Shown here in pieces: positions 1-8,186 of a stretch of DNA of 33,828 nucleotides (its first letter is position 1; every line of letters starts with the position of its first letter). The position numbers were made by a program, and so were the translations under genes. The stretch covers positions 311 to 34,138 of the forward strand of contig JAJZGF010000022.1 in NCBI GenBank assembly GCA_021805025.1, written 5' to 3'. Under the pieces are notes generated by a model that searched no databases, had not been told where the DNA came from, and saw only the letters and a list, made by a program, of their open reading frames with translations. Origin of the DNA: Acidobacteriota bacterium (lineage in GTDB: Bacteria > Acidobacteriota > Terriglobia > Terriglobales > Acidobacteriaceae).

Positions 1-990
1 GTTCCTGGACGGCTCACCACAGAGCAGATTTATGTCCTGGCCGCGCGGAGCGCCGACCTTGCCCCGCCCGCGGCCGATCTTCCATCAACCCCTGCGCCAG
101 ACGCGGCTGCGCAAAAGGCTATCCTGGACAAGACTGCCAGCTATGTGGCGGGCGTATATGAGAAATTGCCCGCCTTGACCGCCACAAAGACGATCTTGCG
201 CTTCCAGGATAACGTCGAAGCTGTGGCATCCAGCTCTGGGGTGAAGGGCAGCGTAACCGATGTGGTGACAGACCCGGGCTTCTCCAACGCGGCTTCGTTC
301 ATCCATTTCATCAATTCGACTGAGACGCACATCACTAACAATCATGGCGCGGAAAAACCTCCGGCCGGCAAAGACACAACACCCTGGGGCGCAAACCGCA
401 TGATTGCGGTCCAGGAGCCGGATCCGGCCCTCGGTACTGTTTTGCAGCTGGCGGAAGCCGCAGGCGGGCTCCAGTGGCTGCGATGGGAACTGATAAACGG
501 CAAGCCGGTTGCGGTCTTTTCCTTTTCGGTCCCCAAGAAAAAGACGCGTCTGGCCGTCGATGTCTGCTGCTTTCCGGATGTGATTCAGACCGGCGTTGCC
601 CGCTTTTATACTTCCGCGTCTGCGCCCATTCTGGGCGGAGGCGGCAGCGGCGGCGGGGTGGCAGGCAATATGCAGACCAATACCAACTGGCACAATTTCA
701 AGACAGTGGCGCCTTTTCATGGTCGCCTGTTTATCGAGCCGGAGACCGGAATCGTGGTTCGCATGATTACCGAACCGGAACTCAAACCAAGTGACGTTGT
801 CCATCAGATGGATACGCGGATCGATTTTGGCCCGATCCAAATAGGTCAGTCCACGTGGATCGTTCCGGTCAGGACCGTGGTCAACACAGTCGTCGTTCCC
901 AATGGAGACTCACAAGCGGGCACCTACAGCACGCGATGCACCCTCTTCTCCTCCGAGTACAAAGACTATCGCCTCGCTGAGGGCAAATAG
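1..990 (+). CDS. Exported protein of unknown function, N-terminus missing
   Basis: The reading frame is open from base 1 to a TAG at 990 (about 329 codons), so the gene starts outside the window; the GTG at 145 is only an internal codon. I do not recognise a named family. The visible part begins with a Pro/Ala-rich linker, followed by a region that looks mostly beta-stranded. It has a Gly-rich loop near the middle (around 640-660, GGGGSGGG-like). Near the end is an alternating hydrophobic pattern around 'GIVVRMITEPELKPSD' and 'GQSTWIVPVRTVV', which recalls LolA/LppX-like lipid-binding sheets, but that resemblance is weak. Proteins of this style are common as secreted or periplasmic hypotheticals in Acidobacteriota. 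A signal peptide cannot be checked because the start is missing. The DUF421 gene begins 44 bases after the stop on the same strand, so co-transcription is possible. Confidence 0.8.
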   Translation, partial: VPGRLTTEQIYVLAARSADLAPPAADLPSTPAPDAAAQKAILDKTASYVAGVYEKLPALTATKTILRFQDNVEAVASSSGVKGSVTDVVTDPGFSNAASFIHFINSTETHITNNHGAEKPPAGKDTTPWGANRMIAVQEPDPALGTVLQLAEAAGGLQWLRWELINGKPVAVFSFSVPKKKTRLAVDVCCFPDVIQTGVARFYTSASAPILGGGGSGGGVAGNMQTNTNWHNFKTVAPFHGRLFIEPETGIVVRMITEPELKPSDVVHQMDTRIDFGPIQIGQSTWIVPVRTVVNTVVVPNGDSQAGTYSTRCTLFSSEYKDYRLAEGK

Positions 991-1034
991 GGAACGAAGA
1001 GGCGCGATAGTGGAAAGAGGCGATCGGGAGCCGT

Positions 1035-1634
1035 ATGCTCGATGGCATGATGCATTCGCCCGTGCTTGACCACATGTTCCAGTTGCCGCTTCCGTTTGCG
1101 GAGAAGCTGCTGCGCCCGGTGATTGTTTATCTTGTGCTGGTGGTGCTGCTGCGTCTGTTTGGCAAGCGGGAACTGGCGCAGCTCAACCCTTTTGACCTCG
1201 TGGTGCTTCTTTCGCTCTCGAATACCGTGCAAAATGCGATCATTGGTGACGACAACTCCGTTACGGGAGGCATCATTGGCGCATTCAGCCTGCTGGCGAT
1301 CAACTGGCTGGTAGTGCGCGTTCTGTTCCGATCCCGGCGGCTGACCCGCGCATTGGAGGGGCGCGCTACCCTCCTGGTTCACAACGGCCAGGTGGACAGC
1401 AAAGCCATGGAGCGCGAGGCCCTCACCCGCGAGGAGTTGCTCGAGGTCATTCACCGCCAGGGATTTGATGGGTTCCATCAGGTACACCGTTGCCAGTTGG
1501 AACCCAACGGCACCTTCTACGTGGAAGCATTTGACCCCTCTGCGGCAGATAAGCGACACAGCGAACTCGTCGCTCGCCTGGAGGCGCTCAGCCGCGAAGT
1601 GGCTCTTTTGCGCGTCGAGCCCTCGGGCCAGTGA
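1035..1634 (+). CDS. DUF421 (YetF-like) integral membrane protein
   Basis: This 199-residue protein has three predicted N-terminal membrane helices (about residues 25-42, 52-70 and 78-97). Between the first two is the family signature 'GKRELAQLNPFDLVVLLSLS', directly followed by 'NTVQNAI'. A soluble C-terminal alpha/beta domain follows, with 'LEGRATLLVHNGQV' and 'LTREELLEVI'. This order is diagnostic for DUF421/YetF proteins. Bacillus relatives are linked to spore or envelope functions, but the biochemical role is unknown. The ATG at 1035 is preceded by a GGGAG-type ribosome site about 6 bases upstream; ATGs at 1047 and 1050 are less likely alternatives. The C-terminal tail (about residues 176-193) is a short amphipathic, possibly coiled-coil helix. 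The stop TGA at 1632-1634 overlaps a GTG that could open the next frame, but the next gene probably starts at 1700. Confidence 0.88.
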   Translation: MLDGMMHSPVLDHMFQLPLPFAEKLLRPVIVYLVLVVLLRLFGKRELAQLNPFDLVVLLSLSNTVQNAIIGDDNSVTGGIIGAFSLLAINWLVVRVLFRSRRLTRALEGRATLLVHNGQVDSKAMEREALTREELLEVIHRQGFDGFHQVHRCQLEPNGTFYVEAFDPSAADKRHSELVARLEALSREVALLRVEPSGQ

Positions 1635-1699
1635 TTGCTTTCATTTGCGGGCCGGACTCGTCTACCCTATTAGAAGCCTACCGGCTGGAGTCTTCCCCC

Positions 1700-3094
1700 A
1701 TGTTACGGATCTCAGCGCGCGCAGTGACGCTCCTCCCGGTCGCCGGCTTCCTCTTGCTTGCGTCAAATGCAGAGAGCCAGACGCTCCAAAAGCGCCCGCT
1801 CGGCACACCGGCACCGATCTCTGCGCCGGAAAAGAGTGCTGTGCCTCCCAAGCTAGCCGTGCCTGTGCTCGCTGTCGGCACCACCATGCAAGTAGAGGTG
1901 ACGCAGCATTATCCGATGAAGGCAGGGGAGACGATCCAAGCCCACCTGCTCCACCCGATTTATGCTGGCGGCAAGCTGGTGGTTCCGCAAAATACACCTG
2001 TGCAGGGGCGAGTGATCGCTCTGAAGCCGGACGAGAAAGCCCGCTGGCATGCTCGCGTATGGGGTGACTTTACGCCGTTTCACACCGCCGAAATCCAGTT
2101 CGACGAACTGATGCTGCCCAGCGGTCCGATGTCCTTTACAACCAAGGAGATGGCGACAGGCGCGCCGGTTCTTCGCCTGGCCGCCGGACCGGCAACCAAA
2201 CAGTCCCGAATCTCTCGCGCTTGGACACAGGCAAAGGCCCGCGTACACGACCAGATTGCTTTTTTTACCGCGCCAGGCCGCGGAGACCGACTTAAACAAA
2301 TGCTTTACTCGCAATTGCCCTATCACCCAGAGCGCATTCCGGAGCATACGGCATGGTCTTTCGAACTGGCGCAACCGCTTACGCTGCCTGTCCCGCCCCC
2401 CGATCTCGCCCAACAGCTGGATCCGCCCTTGTCCGCGCCGGGGAAGCCTGAGATATGGTCCGTGCATGCGCTGCTGATGAATGGGGTCAGTTCAGCTACG
2501 GCCAAGCCCGGCGATCCCGTGCGTGCCGTAGTGGTAGAGCCGGTCTACGATAAGAACAAGCAGCTCGTGGTGCCGGAGGATTCGATTCTGGTGGGTAAGG
2601 TCACCTTGGCGAAGGCCGCGCGCTCGCTGGACCGCAACGGCAAGCTGCGCTTCACCTTCCAGCAGATTCGCTTCCCGGCCGGAATGACGACTACGACACC
2701 CAACCGGGCGGTGGAGGGCAATCTTGCGGGCGCGACGGGGGCCAGCGCGCAGAGTCTTTCCCTTGACGCCGAGGGAACTATATCGCCGCGCAATCAGTCC
2801 AGTGTCCTTGCGCCCATTCTGCTCTCGATGATGGCGGGGCGCGCTCTGGACCAGGACAACATGATGTTGCATACCGGTGTGGCGTCCAATGGATTCGGCT
2901 TTATAGGACGCTTCGTGGGCATGGCGTCAGGCAACTACAACGTGGCAGCCGGTATCGGCTTTTACGCGGCGGGGGTTTCGGTGTGTCAGAACTTCCTTCA
3001 CCGGGGCGCCGACGTCATCTTCCCGAAAGACACCCGCGTCGATATCGAAACGGCCCCATTGCGCGCTCCCGTGCTGAAGCCGGAAGGGCAATAG
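1700..3094 (+). CDS. Exported protein with an internally duplicated beta domain, unknown function
   Basis: This 464-residue protein starts with a signal peptide (MLRISARAVTLLPVAGFLLL, cleavage near 'NAES|Q'). The frame is open back to a GTG at 1631 overlapping the DUF421 stop. I chose ATG 1700 because it puts the signal peptide at the N-terminus and has CTGGAG about 9 bases upstream. Two diverged copies of one module are visible, at about residues 62-142 and 253-329. Each carries a K-x-G-[DE] turn, then a [HE]P[IV]Y strand, then 'LVVP', then '[VL].G[RK]V', and finishes with an aromatic strand ending 'LPSG' or 'FPAG'. The 'LVVP...G.V' pattern recalls VirB10/TrbI-type barrels and similar Acidobacteriota proteins, but there is no T4SS context. 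The C-terminal third is Gly/Ala-rich and hydrophobic (about residues 395-440). Function unknown; periplasmic or outer-membrane location inferred. Confidence 0.85.
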   Translation: MLRISARAVTLLPVAGFLLLASNAESQTLQKRPLGTPAPISAPEKSAVPPKLAVPVLAVGTTMQVEVTQHYPMKAGETIQAHLLHPIYAGGKLVVPQNTPVQGRVIALKPDEKARWHARVWGDFTPFHTAEIQFDELMLPSGPMSFTTKEMATGAPVLRLAAGPATKQSRISRAWTQAKARVHDQIAFFTAPGRGDRLKQMLYSQLPYHPERIPEHTAWSFELAQPLTLPVPPPDLAQQLDPPLSAPGKPEIWSVHALLMNGVSSATAKPGDPVRAVVVEPVYDKNKQLVVPEDSILVGKVTLAKAARSLDRNGKLRFTFQQIRFPAGMTTTTPNRAVEGNLAGATGASAQSLSLDAEGTISPRNQSSVLAPILLSMMAGRALDQDNMMLHTGVASNGFGFIGRFVGMASGNYNVAAGIGFYAAGVSVCQNFLHRGADVIFPKDTRVDIETAPLRAPVLKPEGQ

Positions 3095-3253
3095 GGTTTC
3101 TTTCACGAGCACAGGCTCTCCGGCCACACTCTTGCCGTCTTACGGACTCAGTGTCAGGGCGCCTTCAGCGCAGCTGCTCCGCAACAAGCCGGGAGAGCGA
3201 AACACCAACTGCGCTGAGAGATTGTCCGAAAACCAGAAACCAGAAGTTGATCG

Positions 3254-4804
3254 TCACTCCCACTCGATCGTGCCCGGCGGCTTGGAAGTAATGTCGTACA
3301 CCACGCGGTTGATGCCGCGGACTTCATTCACAATCCTGCTGGAGATGCGCTTAAGCACCTCATGCGGCAGGGGCGCCCAGTCGGCGGTCATGCCATCTTC
3401 TGAATGCACGGCACGCACTGCGCAGGTGTACGCGTAAGTCCGCTGATCGCCCATCACGCCGACGCTCATCACGGGCAACAGCACGGCAAAACTCTGCCAG
3501 ATCTTTGAATAGAGCCCGGCGGCCTTAATCTCGCTGACGACAATCTCGTCAGCCTCCTGCAAAAGGGCGACACGCTCCGGCGTCACTTCACCGAGGATGC
3601 GCACAGCCAGCCCAGGGCCGGGAAATGGCTGGCGGCCTAAAATATCGTCCGGCATCCCAAGGTCACGCCCGATGCGCCGCACCTCATCCTTGAAGAGATC
3701 GCGCAAGGGCTCAATGAGCTTGAGCTTCATGCGCTCGGGCAGGCCGCCCACATTGTGATGGCTCTTGATGGTCTGACTGGGCCCCTTTACGCTGCTGGAC
3801 TCAATCACGTCGGGGTAGAGCGTGCCCTGCACCAGCCAGTCCACTCCGCCAGATTCCCTGGCGATGCGATTGGCTTCATCATCAAAGACAGCGATAAACT
3901 CCGCGCCGATGCGTTTTCGCTTGATCTCGGGATCAGTGACGCCGTCAAGTTGGGCGAGGAATCGCCGGCTTGCATCGACGGCCACGATGTTCAGGCCCAG
4001 CTTGTCGCGCAGATTTTTCTGCACCTGGGTGAATTCATTTTTGCGCAGGACCCCGTTGTTGACAAAGATGCAGGTAAGCTGAGATCCGATGGCCTTGTGC
4101 ACGAGCACTGCCGCCACCGATGAATCAACGCCGCCTGAAAGACCGCAGATCACGTGGCCATTGCCGACTTTCTCGCGAATTGCCGTCACCGTTGTTTCAA
4201 TGAAGTGTGCCGGGGTCCAGTCGCCCGCCGCGCCGCAGATGCCAAACACAAAATTCCTGATAAGCTGCGGTCCGAGCGGTGTGTGGTGGACCTCGGGATG
4301 AAACTGCACCGCCCAGATGCGCCGCTGTTCGTTAGCAATCCCGGCGAGCGCGTTTTCGCTCACCGCCGTGCGATGGAAGCCCGTCGGCAATTCAAGCGCC
4401 TCGTCGCCGTGGCTCATCCAGACGTGCATGGTTGCGGGCAGTTCTGCAAAAAGTGCATTTTTTTCATCTTCAATCGTCACGTCCGCGTGGCCGTACTCAC
4501 GCTTGGGCGCGGTTCGCACCTTGCCGCCCAGATGGTGCACGATAAAGTGCAGTCCATAGCAAATGCCCAGCATGGGAGCATCGAGATCCAGAAGACGCGG
4601 GTCCGCATTCGGCGCATCCGTATCGTAGACCGAAGAGGGCCCGCCGGAGAGGATGATGCCGATGGGCTTGTGGGCCTGAATCTCGGTGAGGGACGCAGTG
4701 CAGGGCAGCACCACGCAGAAGACATTGAGCTCGCGAATCCGGCGCGCAATCAGTTGCGTGTACTGCGAGCCAAAATCAAGAATGACGATTGTCTGGGTGT
4801 CCAC
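3254..4804 (-). CDS. guaA: GMP synthase (glutamine-hydrolysing)
   Basis: GuaA aminates XMP to GMP using glutamine and ATP, the last step of guanine nucleotide synthesis, in the cytoplasm. The 516-residue length is normal for the family. The N-terminal class I glutamine amidotransferase domain has the nucleophile Cys82 in 'GICYG' and the His169/Glu171 pair in 'QFHPEVHH'. The ATP-pyrophosphatase domain has the PP-loop 'SGGVDSS' at about 223-229, and the C-terminal dimerisation domain ends with the family-typical '[13 protein letters not shown]'. The start is a GTG (4804-4802), with 'CTGGAG' almost touching it (about 2 bases of spacing), which is unusually tight. No ATG or other GTG lies in frame just upstream, so this start is the best available. 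The gene stands alone. Downstream it faces the convergent gene ending at 3094 across 159 bases, where I see no clear terminator. Confidence 0.98.
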   Translation of the reverse strand: MDTQTIVILDFGSQYTQLIARRIRELNVFCVVLPCTASLTEIQAHKPIGIILSGGPSSVYDTDAPNADPRLLDLDAPMLGICYGLHFIVHHLGGKVRTAPKREYGHADVTIEDEKNALFAELPATMHVWMSHGDEALELPTGFHRTAVSENALAGIANEQRRIWAVQFHPEVHHTPLGPQLIRNFVFGICGAAGDWTPAHFIETTVTAIREKVGNGHVICGLSGGVDSSVAAVLVHKAIGSQLTCIFVNNGVLRKNEFTQVQKNLRDKLGLNIVAVDASRRFLAQLDGVTDPEIKRKRIGAEFIAVFDDEANRIARESGGVDWLVQGTLYPDVIESSSVKGPSQTIKSHHNVGGLPERMKLKLIEPLRDLFKDEVRRIGRDLGMPDDILGRQPFPGPGLAVRILGEVTPERVALLQEADEIVVSEIKAAGLYSKIWQSFAVLLPVMSVGVMGDQRTYAYTCAVRAVHSEDGMTADWAPLPHEVLKRISSRIVNEVRGINRVVYDITSKPPGTIEWE

Positions 4805-5264
4805 GCTCCAGTGTGGCAGGGTGCGGTGCGGGCTGTAAAGATGAGCGCGGCGGCAGGCCGGTCAGGAGCCTTCCCTGCTGGGATTGGCTCCCGCTATCGA
4901 CGCGGCCCGTGCGCCCGGGTGCATTGCTGCAATTTAAGGATCGAGCCGTGCAACGCTGCCTGCACCCCTGCCCGGCTGGCTATCTTGCGGCCCATGCCGG
5001 GCATGTGAGTGACGATTCTCCACGCAGAAACGTCAAAGAGCTAACTGTGGCTGATGCAGGACGCGATGGATCCTGGGCACCCAAAACCCGCTGCAGGGAA
5101 GCTTATCTCATGCATCGGAATGCTGAATTCGAACCCCTGCGGGTCCAAAACTAGGCACAACCTGCCCTCGCCTTTTACAATGCATCAGGGACCCATCCCA
5201 ACCCAGCTCTGCTGTGGAACTAGCAAACTTGGCGGCGCACGCCGGACCAGGGTGAAGGAATCGC
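4805..5264. other. 460-base divergent intergenic region between guaA and the first propeller gene
   Basis: I see no convincing gene here; the short open frames have no good start or protein-like composition. The right-hand part carries a sigma-70-like promoter for the propeller lipoprotein gene (see 5151-5181). I found no purine-type riboswitch or other structured RNA that I could defend on the guaA side, and no convincing guaA promoter. The sequence is less codon-like than its neighbours and includes a short A/T-richer patch around 4930-4940. Confidence 0.5.
5151..5181 (+). promoter_or_regulatory. Candidate promoter of the first propeller lipoprotein gene
   Basis: A TAGGCA -35-like element (5152-5157, four of six matches) and a TACAAT -10-like element (5176-5181, five of six) are separated by 18 bases. 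The block CTAG-N17-CTTTTACA occurs with identical spacing upstream of the third paralogue (8090-8118), which supports shared regulation. The expected transcript start is about 75 bases before the ATG. Confidence 0.5.
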
Positions 5265-6590
5265 ATGAGGTTTATGAAATTCGGCAAGGCCCTTCTGATG
5301 AGCGCCCTCTCGGCTGGCGGCATCCTCGGCATTACGTCTTGCGTTCAAAGTTATACTGTCGGCTACCTGTGGGTTACGGGCACAAACACTGCCGCAACCA
5401 CAGGCAACGGGATCATCAGCGGTTTCAAGATTGACCATAATACAGGCTTTCTGACCCCGATCAACGGACTGCCGATCTCCTCAGGTGGAGCGAATCCCGG
5501 TCGCTTCGTCGTTCTTACGGGCGGGCGCTTTGTGTACGTCTTGAATCGTGGCGTCAACAAAGAGGGCGGCGCGGTTTGCACCACGGCGGATCCCTGCCTG
5601 AACCCCAACATCACACAATTTGCCATTGGCGGCAACGGCATTCTGACGCCCCAGGAGACGTTCTATACGCAGGGGATCAACCCCTTCCGCATCATTGCGG
5701 ACTCGAGTGGCAACTACATCTACGTGCTGGATCATGATTCCCCGTCGGGCGCCAGTTGTGCGCTGACCCTTGGTCCGGGCGTAAACGCCTGCGGTGACAT
5801 CACGGCATTCCAGGTTAACGGTGCCACGGGACGCCTCACCCTTATTGTCAATTCTCAGGTCACGGCGGCGAATGGTTCTCCGCTGCCCTACTTCCCCGTG
5901 CCCGCAAATCCAATCGATTTTGTACTGGCAAGCGGATTCATCGAGACACTGGTCGGAACGCCATCCACCGGCGATTTTGCATTTCCCTACACCTACACCC
6001 CAAGCACGGGCCAGTTGACCGTGAACCAGAACAGCACGCAGCCGCTGAACATCCTCCAGGGTACGGCGATCGTGAGCGGGGGCGGATATGTGTATGCTCT
6101 GGATAACGAGTCCATCACGGCCAATGGAATCACGTCTCCGAGCCAGTTTATTCCTTACGCTGTAGGGGCGAACGGTGCGCTGCAGCAACAAACCGGCGGA
6201 CCGGTTCCGGATGATCCAACCCTTTCAAATCCCATTTACCTGATCTACGAGACCAAGAACAAATGGGTCTACGTCGCCAACCAGGGGAATAACAACACTT
6301 CGACCGGCAACACGCAGAGCGGCCTGGCCGGCTACGTGATTGACCCGTTAACCCACCAGTTGAGTGAAATACCTGGCAGCCCGTGGGGCACCGGCGCGGG
6401 CCCGCAATGTCTGCTCGAAGACCCGTCAAACCAGTTCATCTTTACCGCCAACTTCAACGATTCAACAGTCACGGGTCGAGTGATTGACCAGAACTCAGGC
6501 GTTCTCGACAACCTGCCTGGACCGGCCAACATCACGTATCCGCTGCTGGGACCCGCGGCCTGGTGCGTTGCGAGCGGGCGCACGAGCTGA
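5265..6590 (+). CDS. Beta-propeller lipoprotein (YVTN / lactonase-like), paralogue 1
   Basis: This 441-residue lipoprotein starts at ATG 5265 behind a GAAGGA ribosome site. The lipobox 'GITSC' puts the acylated cysteine at residue 26, the same position as in both downstream paralogues. The residue after the cysteine is Val rather than Asp, so outer-membrane sorting is expected by the usual rule. The mature part is a string of roughly 45-60-residue blades with the YVTN-type strand: FVYVLN, YIYVLD, YVYALD, WVYVAN and a final 'FIFTANFNDSTVTG'. This pattern matches the seven-bladed 6-phosphogluconolactonase-like fold (PF10282 type). Catalytic lactonase activity is not implied, because many such proteins are surface or periplasmic binding scaffolds. 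It is longer than its neighbours because of insertions between blades. A related gene follows after 195 bases. Confidence 0.9.
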   Translation: MRFMKFGKALLMSALSAGGILGITSCVQSYTVGYLWVTGTNTAATTGNGIISGFKIDHNTGFLTPINGLPISSGGANPGRFVVLTGGRFVYVLNRGVNKEGGAVCTTADPCLNPNITQFAIGGNGILTPQETFYTQGINPFRIIADSSGNYIYVLDHDSPSGASCALTLGPGVNACGDITAFQVNGATGRLTLIVNSQVTAANGSPLPYFPVPANPIDFVLASGFIETLVGTPSTGDFAFPYTYTPSTGQLTVNQNSTQPLNILQGTAIVSGGGYVYALDNESITANGITSPSQFIPYAVGANGALQQQTGGPVPDDPTLSNPIYLIYETKNKWVYVANQGNNNTSTGNTQSGLAGYVIDPLTHQLSEIPGSPWGTGAGPQCLLEDPSNQFIFTANFNDSTVTGRVIDQNSGVLDNLPGPANITYPLLGPAAWCVASGRTS

Positions 6591-6749
6591 TGGTGTCGCT
6601 GTGTGCTGCCTTCCATTGGGGGCAGGGACTGGCTGAACGCTTTTCCCTGCCCTATGAATCCAAGTGACTCGCGAATCCGGATAACGCTGTACAGCCCGGT
6701 TGCAACCACTTCCCTGGAGCAATCCGGGGTCAATCTCAAAGAGTGATTT

Positions 6750-6769
6750 CGGACCTCGGTTTCGGTCCG
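6750..6769 (+). other. Small hairpin in the leader of propeller paralogue 2
   Basis: CGGACC (6750-6755) pairs with GGTCCG (6764-6769) around an 8-base loop, just upstream of the GAAAGA ribosome site at about 6775-6780. It could be a weak structural element or chance; it has no U-tract, so I do not call it a terminator. Confidence 0.3.
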
Positions 6770-6785
6770 CTGATGAAAGATGCGC

Positions 6786-7991
6786 ATGAAGTTCAACAGA
6801 TCGAGCCAGCTTGTTCTGGTCTCCGCGGCCAGCCTTGTGGCGGCCGGACTCATCACTGCCTGCAGCACACTCACGGCGGACTTTGTATACGTCACCAGCG
6901 CCCTTGCGGCCGGCTCGAACCAATATGGCGAGGTGGACGTCTTTGAGGTCAACGCTGACTCTGGACGCATGCGTCAGATTCCGGCCTCCCCGTTTCCGTC
7001 CGGAGGAAGGAACCCTGTGGCGGATGCTCCATCGCCCGACAACGCCAGCCTCTACGTCGTCAACGAGGATGACAACTCCATTGTCCAGTTCATCATCGGT
7101 AACGACGGCAAGCTTTATCCCAACAGCACGGTGAACACGCCCGGGGTCTTTCCGCTTGCTATGACGGTTGCTCCCGCGACCAAGCTCATGTACGTAATTG
7201 ACACCTACCAACCGCTGCCGACTTGCTCGACGGCATCTCCATGTTCGGGCTCCATTGCAGTTTTCCCCATCAATAAGGATGACACGCTCGGCTCACCGAT
7301 TGGCAACGCAAGCATCGGCGCCAGCTACTGGCCGCTGACGCTTCCCAGCAACCCGACCCATGTGATGACCCCGACTGGGGTTACAACCGCAGCATCCGGT
7401 GCGTATGTGTACGTCACCGCCTATGACACCACGACCAGTGGCGGATACATCTTTGGCTTTGCCTCCAACTCGGACGGAACGCTCACCCCACTGAACGGGG
7501 GTGTGCCCTTTGCGGCGGGAACGCAGCCGTCCAGCATTGCCAGCACGCCGGCTGGAACCTATGTGTACGCGACGGACGAGGCTACCGGCACCATTCTAGG
7601 CTTCCAGCAAAGCAACGGCCTCCTGTCCCCCTTGAGCAGCAGTCCTTATCCTTCCGGCAACACTCCCGTTGCCATCGTGCTTGACGCCACCGGCAGCTTT
7701 GCCTATGTTGCGAACTCGCTTGATTCCAACGTCACGGCATACACCATCAACAACGGTTCGCTTACACGAGTGGCCGCATACGCAACCGGGACACAACCTG
7801 TTGCGATTGGCATTGACCCGTCGAGAAATCAGTATATGTACACGGCAAATTTTCTGGGCGGCACGGTGTCTGGATTCCAGATCAACCCGGCGGACGGCAC
7901 TCTGCTGCTTTCCCAGTTTTCACCTTTCAAATCCAACGCACAGCCGACCGCGGTGGCTGCAATTCCGCATTATCTGCCGGGGCCTAAGTGA
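6786..7991 (+). CDS. Beta-propeller lipoprotein (YVTN / lactonase-like), paralogue 2
   Basis: This 401-residue lipoprotein has its start set at ATG 6786, not the ATG six bases earlier. GAAAGA-TGCGC-ATGAAGTTC then matches the ribosome site and first codons of paralogue 3, and the lipobox 'LITAC' falls at Cys26 as in the other two. The mature protein shows repeated propeller strands (LYVVNE, YVYVTAYD, YVYATDEATG, FAYVANSLDSNVTAY) and ends with 'YMYTANFLGGTVSGFQI', nearly the same closing blade as in paralogue 3. Predicted location is the outer membrane facing the periplasm, or the cell surface, by lipid anchoring. Function unknown; a role as a scaffold or in carbohydrate/lactone chemistry is possible but unsupported. 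The 195-base leader does not carry the CTAG-N17-CTTTTACA block of the other two copies. Confidence 0.9.
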   Translation: MKFNRSSQLVLVSAASLVAAGLITACSTLTADFVYVTSALAAGSNQYGEVDVFEVNADSGRMRQIPASPFPSGGRNPVADAPSPDNASLYVVNEDDNSIVQFIIGNDGKLYPNSTVNTPGVFPLAMTVAPATKLMYVIDTYQPLPTCSTASPCSGSIAVFPINKDDTLGSPIGNASIGASYWPLTLPSNPTHVMTPTGVTTAASGAYVYVTAYDTTTSGGYIFGFASNSDGTLTPLNGGVPFAAGTQPSSIASTPAGTYVYATDEATGTILGFQQSNGLLSPLSSSPYPSGNTPVAIVLDATGSFAYVANSLDSNVTAYTINNGSLTRVAAYATGTQPVAIGIDPSRNQYMYTANFLGGTVSGFQINPADGTLLLSQFSPFKSNAQPTAVAAIPHYLPGPK

Positions 7992-8089
7992 GATAGACCA
8001 GAGCGATGGAGCGTGTCGCTTCAGGCAAGCTCACCTGCCCCTGGCTTTGCTACAGATTGAGAGAACAATGAATACCCGGAAACGGGGCG

Positions 8090-8120
8090 CTAGCATTACC
8101 CCGCAACAAGCTTTTACACT
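8090..8120 (+). promoter_or_regulatory. Candidate promoter of propeller paralogue 3
   Basis: CTAG (8090-8093), 17 bases, then CTTTTACA (8111-8118) repeats the element found before paralogue 1 with exactly the same spacing. The -10-like hexamer is TACACT (8115-8120, four of six). The -35 match is weak, so the shared block might be an activator or alternative-sigma site instead. Confidence 0.45.
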
Positions 8121-8186
8121 ATGTGTGGGGCAACTCAACCAGTTTTCCTCGGGCACGAACACGAAGGCCCACGACGAAGGAAGCGC

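Noticed and set aside
3222..3246. Short tandem repeat AACCAGA in the spacer before the guaA stop
   Set aside because: There are only two copies of seven bases; this is too short to mean anything beyond chance or slippage.
4789..5154. Plus-strand frames in the guaA upstream region
   Set aside because: They overlap the guaA start, are Arg/Cys/Pro-rich and lack ribosome sites; the region reads as a spacer.
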